Shown here in pieces: positions 3,527 to 6,907 of a stretch of 6,907 nt of DNA (positions are counted from its first letter, which is position 1; each line of letters begins with the position of its first letter). The notes beneath the pieces are model-generated. The model made no database searches, was not told the DNA's origin, and was given only the letters and a program-made list of their open reading frames with translations. The DNA is taken from NCBI GenBank assembly GCA_030149585.1, contig JASFBJ010000195.1, positions 1 to 6,907 of the forward strand, given 5' to 3'. The position numbers and the translations under genes were made by a program. Origin of the DNA: Desulfobacterales bacterium (GTDB taxonomy: Bacteria > Desulfobacterota > Desulfobacteria > Desulfobacterales > JASFBJ01).

Positions 3527-5971
3527 TTAGCTGCATAACTCCTGATTTAATTTCATAAAGGCTTTAGTAATTCGAATTTCGACGATCAATGGTAAATGGT
3601 CGGAAGCAACCCTTGTCAATTCCGTGTTTGGTACCTCAACGCCGATCACCTCGATACCGGAGTCAATAAAGACATGATCAATGCGAGCCAATGGGAAGCG
3701 CCCAAAAAGCGTCTTTTTTGGGCAATGGTCGGCCAGCTCTTTCTGCGCATCAAGAAGAAGGGTGCGGAACCTGCGGCATATACTCGAAGAAGGGAGCGCG
3801 TTGAAGTCACCACATAGAATAATCGGCTTACGACAATCCGGATGTGATAGCCAGCCCGAACCAAGTAATGCCTCAGCCTGAACCTGGCGTTCTTTTAGTT
3901 TCAGACCCAGGTGGGTATTGATAAACTGGATCTCGGTTTTGTTGCCTGCTTTGATGGCGATCCAAAGTCCTCCCCTTGGCTCAAGCTGCGTTTTCCCCGG
4001 CAATCCAGGCAACTTATCCGCTTTAATCAGTTGCATGGGAAAATGTGTCAGAACAGCATTGCCGTAGAGTCCTTTTCTAACTTGAGTTGTTGGAAGAAAG
4101 TGGTAATTCATCTGTAAATGTTGAGCAATAAGATCAGCCTGATCAACGCGGCCGGTACGTGCCCTGCCAACGTCCAGTTCCTGCAAAGCGACAATATCCG
4201 GGCAGTATTGGGCAATTACTCGTGCTATCCGTTTATGTGAAATTTTGCCGTCCATCCCTATACAACTGTGGATATTATAAGTCATGATGCGAACTGTCCT
4301 GTGATCATTTCGAGGGTCGGCAGCTTTCCGATATGGTTTTGTTGAACTCTTGATTTGGGATCGACCAAGAAAATGGAGCGCGGCCTGGCGTAAATCCATG
4401 GGGCGGAGATAAGAGTGGTTGCGCTCTGGAAGAGAGGTATCGCCTGGCAGCAGAGCAAAGGCTTTTGTTTCCTCTGATCCTGGTCCTCCATGGGCGCCAT
4501 TTTCAATGGAAAAGCTGTATGGTGTACTGTTCGGTCGCCATCCGCAGATGATAAAGTCTCCAGCGTCAGGATGCCGGCTCAATTCAATTAAATCACGGGT
4601 GACCTCATCCAGGAAAGGATGGTCTGAACCAAAAACCTTTTCTTTTTGCTCGGGCAGTACGAACTCACCTTCGCTGTTCCAGACCCTCAGACGGTCAGAC
4701 TCATCAACCAGCAGCACAAGTGGAATTTTTGCAAAAACCACAAGTTTTTTGGCCATGTCATGACATTCATCAGGGACCATTTTATTGGATAAATAGATCA
4801 TACCCAAAGGGCCCATTGCAGTTACGCTGACAGGCGATTTTTCCATTTTTCCTTCAGCCCCAAGATGGGTCCTGAAAAACTTTTGAATTTTTTTTCCGCC
4901 AAGGTGCCTGACACGTTGAGACTGGATTCCTTGAAAGTTATAAGCCCGAACATTGTTACGGCTGTCCTCCATAAGATTAAACACATCGGCAACGGCTTCT
5001 TGGATGGTCCTGCCATGCTGTTTTGTATAGGAAATCGTGTTTTCCTGACCATGGTCGGAATAAATCCATATGTCGTAATCCCTGTCTCCCGAACTTTTTG
5101 CCGCACGCCATATTCGGATGATGGCATCATCAATCCCTTTAAGTGCCCAATGGGCAAATTTTGATGACGGGCCCCGGCGATGGGCCTGTTCATCATAGCC
5201 AATCAAGTTAAGATGGATGATGGACATTCCTCTGGCAATATCAATCTTTGCCCCAATTATAATTAGTTCACGAAGCAAAATGGTTATCCCGACGCGAGTA
5301 GGGACAAATTTGAGTTCCTTGAAAAGATCGCGGCCCTTGATTAGACCGGAAATAAAGTCAAAAAGTGCCAGAAAAAGCTCAATGACCAGCAAAACAGCGG
5401 CTCGTATGAAACTATATGCATTGGAGAGAAATAAAAAGCTTAATGCCAAAGGGTTTGCCTTTTTCAGAATTGCTCCCCAGCCAAGAGAAGATGCGCAAAA
5501 ATTAGAGTTATCAGCCCCGCCGGTGTAAATATTGCAATAAGCACTGCCACCCTTGAGAAGCGGTTCTCCTTTTTTTTCAAGTCGATGTTCAACGCCGGCG
5601 GCTGAAGATGGATCATACATCCGAAAAATTTGGCCGGAGCTTCGGTCCATGAAGCTAAAAGCCGGAACAGCGCCTTTGACACCATAGAATAGTTCACCTT
5701 GAACAGACGGAGTGCTGGAAGGCAGACCAGAATAAAGCGTGTGCAGGCCATAGCCCTCGCGTTTTAGAAGCTTATACAGGAAAGGCATTTTGCCACTGTC
5801 AAGGGCTCGGCCAAATTGTGTGTGGGAGAGACCATCGATCTGAATTAAGATAAGACCGGGGGCTGTTTTTATTTGCTTTGATTTGGAAACTCGAAGCAAA
5901 GCTATCATCCACTCACTGCGATTGACCCAGCGGCGAACCATTCGCAAAAGCATTTCAAAACGGTAAATCAT
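3527..5971 (-). CDS. Fusion protein: type I phosphodiesterase/nucleotide pyrophosphatase + EEP hydrolase, 814 aa
   Basis: Two metal-dependent phosphoesterase domains share one chain. The first (about residues 38-540) is of the alkaline phosphatase superfamily, type I phosphodiesterase/NPP. The expected metal and nucleophile residues are D46 (IQIDGL), T87 (SSTPS), D260 and H264 (DEQAH), D306-H307 (YSDHG) and H494 (GAHGG). A hydrophobic insertion (about 175-245) may contact or span a membrane; there is no signal peptide. The second domain (about 560-802) is endonuclease/exonuclease/phosphatase (PF03372 type), with N566 (MTYNIH), E598 (LQE), H687 (NTHLG), D722 and N724 (GDFN), D765-H766 (RIDHVF) and D791-H792 (SDHLP), all present. 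Its MTYNIHSC-GMDG...LQELDVG start is like stand-alone YbhP-type EEP proteins. The frame is open throughout, so the fusion is real in this sequence. The start codon overlaps the upstream glycosyltransferase stop as ATGA, and only a poor ribosome binding site precedes it, so coupled translation is likely. Substrate unknown; phospholipid or lipid-linked phosphodiesters are the likeliest guess. Confidence 0.9.
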   Translation of the reverse strand: MIYRFEMLLRMVRRWVNRSEWMIALLRVSKSKQIKTAPGLILIQIDGLSHTQFGRALDSGKMPFLYKLLKREGYGLHTLYSGLPSSTPSVQGELFYGVKGAVPAFSFMDRSSGQIFRMYDPSSAAGVEHRLEKKGEPLLKGGSAYCNIYTGGADNSNFCASSLGWGAILKKANPLALSFLFLSNAYSFIRAAVLLVIELFLALFDFISGLIKGRDLFKELKFVPTRVGITILLRELIIIGAKIDIARGMSIIHLNLIGYDEQAHRRGPSSKFAHWALKGIDDAIIRIWRAAKSSGDRDYDIWIYSDHGQENTISYTKQHGRTIQEAVADVFNLMEDSRNNVRAYNFQGIQSQRVRHLGGKKIQKFFRTHLGAEGKMEKSPVSVTAMGPLGMIYLSNKMVPDECHDMAKKLVVFAKIPLVLLVDESDRLRVWNSEGEFVLPEQKEKVFGSDHPFLDEVTRDLIELSRHPDAGDFIICGWRPNSTPYSFSIENGAHGGPGSEETKAFALLPGDTSLPERNHSYLRPMDLRQAALHFLGRSQIKSSTKPYRKAADPRNDHRTVRIMTYNIHSCIGMDGKISHKRIARVIAQYCPDIVALQELDVGRARTGRVDQADLIAQHLQMNYHFLPTTQVRKGLYGNAVLTHFPMQLIKADKLPGLPGKTQLEPRGGLWIAIKAGNKTEIQFINTHLGLKLKERQVQAEALLGSGWLSHPDCRKPIILCGDFNALPSSSICRRFRTLLLDAQKELADHCPKKTLFGRFPLARIDHVFIDSGIEVIGVEVPNTELTRVASDHLPLIVEIRITKAFMKLNQELCS

Positions 5972-6907
5972 GGTTTTCTTTTGCTTTCCAAAAGATCAAT
6001 ATTCAATGCTGCGCCGGCCGCTCCAGCAAGATTTTTTATAAGGTCCCACTCGGTACTGATCTTATGCAAAATAGTGGTCCAGGCGCTGTACTCTTTATCC
6101 CTGCCAAAAAATTTCTTATCCAGCAGATTCTTATAAAGGGTTAGTGCCTTATCTGTTGAATGTTCCATGGAAAATTCTTCGGCTCTCTTTTCGGCAGCCT
6201 CTTTAAGTTGCTGCATTTGTTCAAAAGAGAGCGCTGCAACCCACTGCAAAGCGGACGAAAATTCCTCTACTGTCTCTAAATATAGAAGCCTGCCGTTGCT
6301 TTGATCCACCACAACCTCGCTTGCTCCGGGTGCATCAAGAGCTACGACCGGAACCCCGGCTGCCATGGCTTCGGTCAAGACCATGCCTTGAGTCTCACTT
6401 TTCGAGGCAAATGCAAACACATCCATGGCGCGATAAGCGCTCGCAAGCAATGGATGCTTGAGGACACCGGGGGTATGAATACGACCGGCCATTCCTTCCC
6501 TGGAGAAAATCTCCTGAATTATATTCTCAGATGGACCCCTGCCGACAACCAGCAAATGAGCCCGGCTTTCGGTCTTAAGAAATTCGGCAATTGCTTTGGC
6601 AAGAAATTCAAGATTTTTTTCCGGGGCAAGCCGACCCACATGACCAACGACAAAGGCATTTTCAGGAATATCCATGGCGGCCCGAAAGCCTGCTCCGCTG
6701 CCACGAGTTAATTTTTCCAGGTGAACCCCGGTGGGAACCACATCAATCCTTGTAACAACTCCGCGCTGGCGGAGCATTGAAGCAACGCTTTCACTTGGGG
6801 CAAAGACCTGATTGCAAAGATTGGCATAGCGGGTCGAAAGCTGGATAACGAACCGCTTGAGCGTTTCTGAATCGCCTGGAACATAGTGGGTGTATTGCTC
6901 ATACATG
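5968..6907 (-). CDS. GT4-type glycosyltransferase, 5' end outside window (312+ aa seen)
   Basis: This is the C-terminal three quarters of a GT-B, GT4 glycosyltransferase of the kind that includes bacterial diacylglycerol glycosyltransferases. The visible part opens with MYEQYTHYVPGD; in relatives this normally follows a TYHT within the N-terminal domain (about 90 earlier residues with the glycine-rich loop). The ATG at the window edge is therefore probably internal and the gene continues beyond 6907. Motifs: FAPSESVASMLRQRGV (36-50), PTGV (58-61), GHVGRLAPEKN (88-98, R92 and K97 for donor phosphate binding), HLLVVGRGP (117-125), and EX7E (E171...E179 in SETQGMVLTE) followed by AMAAGVPVVALDAPGASEVV. 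No transmembrane segment is visible; such enzymes usually sit at the inner leaflet. Its stop codon overlaps the start of the phosphodiesterase-EEP fusion by ATGA, so both products are made from one message. The lipid acceptor is inferred from family resemblance and is not proven. Confidence 0.88.
   Translation of the reverse strand, partial: MYEQYTHYVPGDSETLKRFVIQLSTRYANLCNQVFAPSESVASMLRQRGVVTRIDVVPTGVHLEKLTRGSGAGFRAAMDIPENAFVVGHVGRLAPEKNLEFLAKAIAEFLKTESRAHLLVVGRGPSENIIQEIFSREGMAGRIHTPGVLKHPLLASAYRAMDVFAFASKSETQGMVLTEAMAAGVPVVALDAPGASEVVVDQSNGRLLYLETVEEFSSALQWVAALSFEQMQQLKEAAEKRAEEFSMEHSTDKALTLYKNLLDKKFFGRDKEYSAWTTILHKISTEWDLIKNLAGAAGAALNIDLLESKRKP

Noticed and set aside
4822..5202. 126-codon minus-strand frame inside the fusion gene
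   Set aside because: It lies out of frame within a coding region with intact catalytic motifs, so it is a shadow frame. The same applies to the other frames of 60-136 codons inside 2024-6907.

Overview
The window most resembles a mid-GC bacterial chromosome from the Desulfobacterota (former Deltaproteobacteria). This is an inference from three things: the GSU2403-type gene remnant, the mix of glycosyltransferase and phosphodiesterase genes, and the large nested palindromic repeats between genes. No rRNA, tRNA or marker gene fixes the taxon. Every recognisable gene lies on the minus strand, so transcription runs from high to low coordinates.

Right part (6907 down to 3527) is a tight two-gene unit. 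The 3' portion of a GT4 glycosyltransferase, whose 5' end is outside the window, overlaps by an ATGA a very unusual 814-residue protein. That protein fuses a type I phosphodiesterase (alkaline phosphatase superfamily) to an endonuclease/exonuclease/phosphatase (EEP) domain, and both active sites look intact. The pairing suggests envelope or polar-lipid chemistry, with a sugar transfer step and phosphodiester/phosphomonoester hydrolysis, but no substrate can be read from the sequence.

Middle part (3525 down to 2024). A 155-bp nested palindrome (element C) begins one base past the stop codon of the fusion gene. Beyond it lie a consensus -10 box and a second, different GT4 glycosyltransferase of 420 residues with a strong ribosome binding site.

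Left part (2023 down to 1) is low in coding content and rich in decay and repeats. It holds a 107-codon N-terminal remnant of a GSU2403-family nucleotidyltransferase-fold protein and a frameshifted, truncated caspase-like (peptidase C14) gene with a signal peptide. Three more nested palindromic elements lie here: A and B are 130-bp near-copies, and D is a diverged inverted relative directly next to B.

The most interesting signal is this palindrome family. A, B and C share a GCAGGAATA core and a GATGCATAG tail but have different stem sequences. A and B show a compensatory base-pair change, and the stem mismatches are strongly biased to G.T on one strand. This points to selection or mobility acting on a folded single strand (RNA or ssDNA) of fixed polarity.
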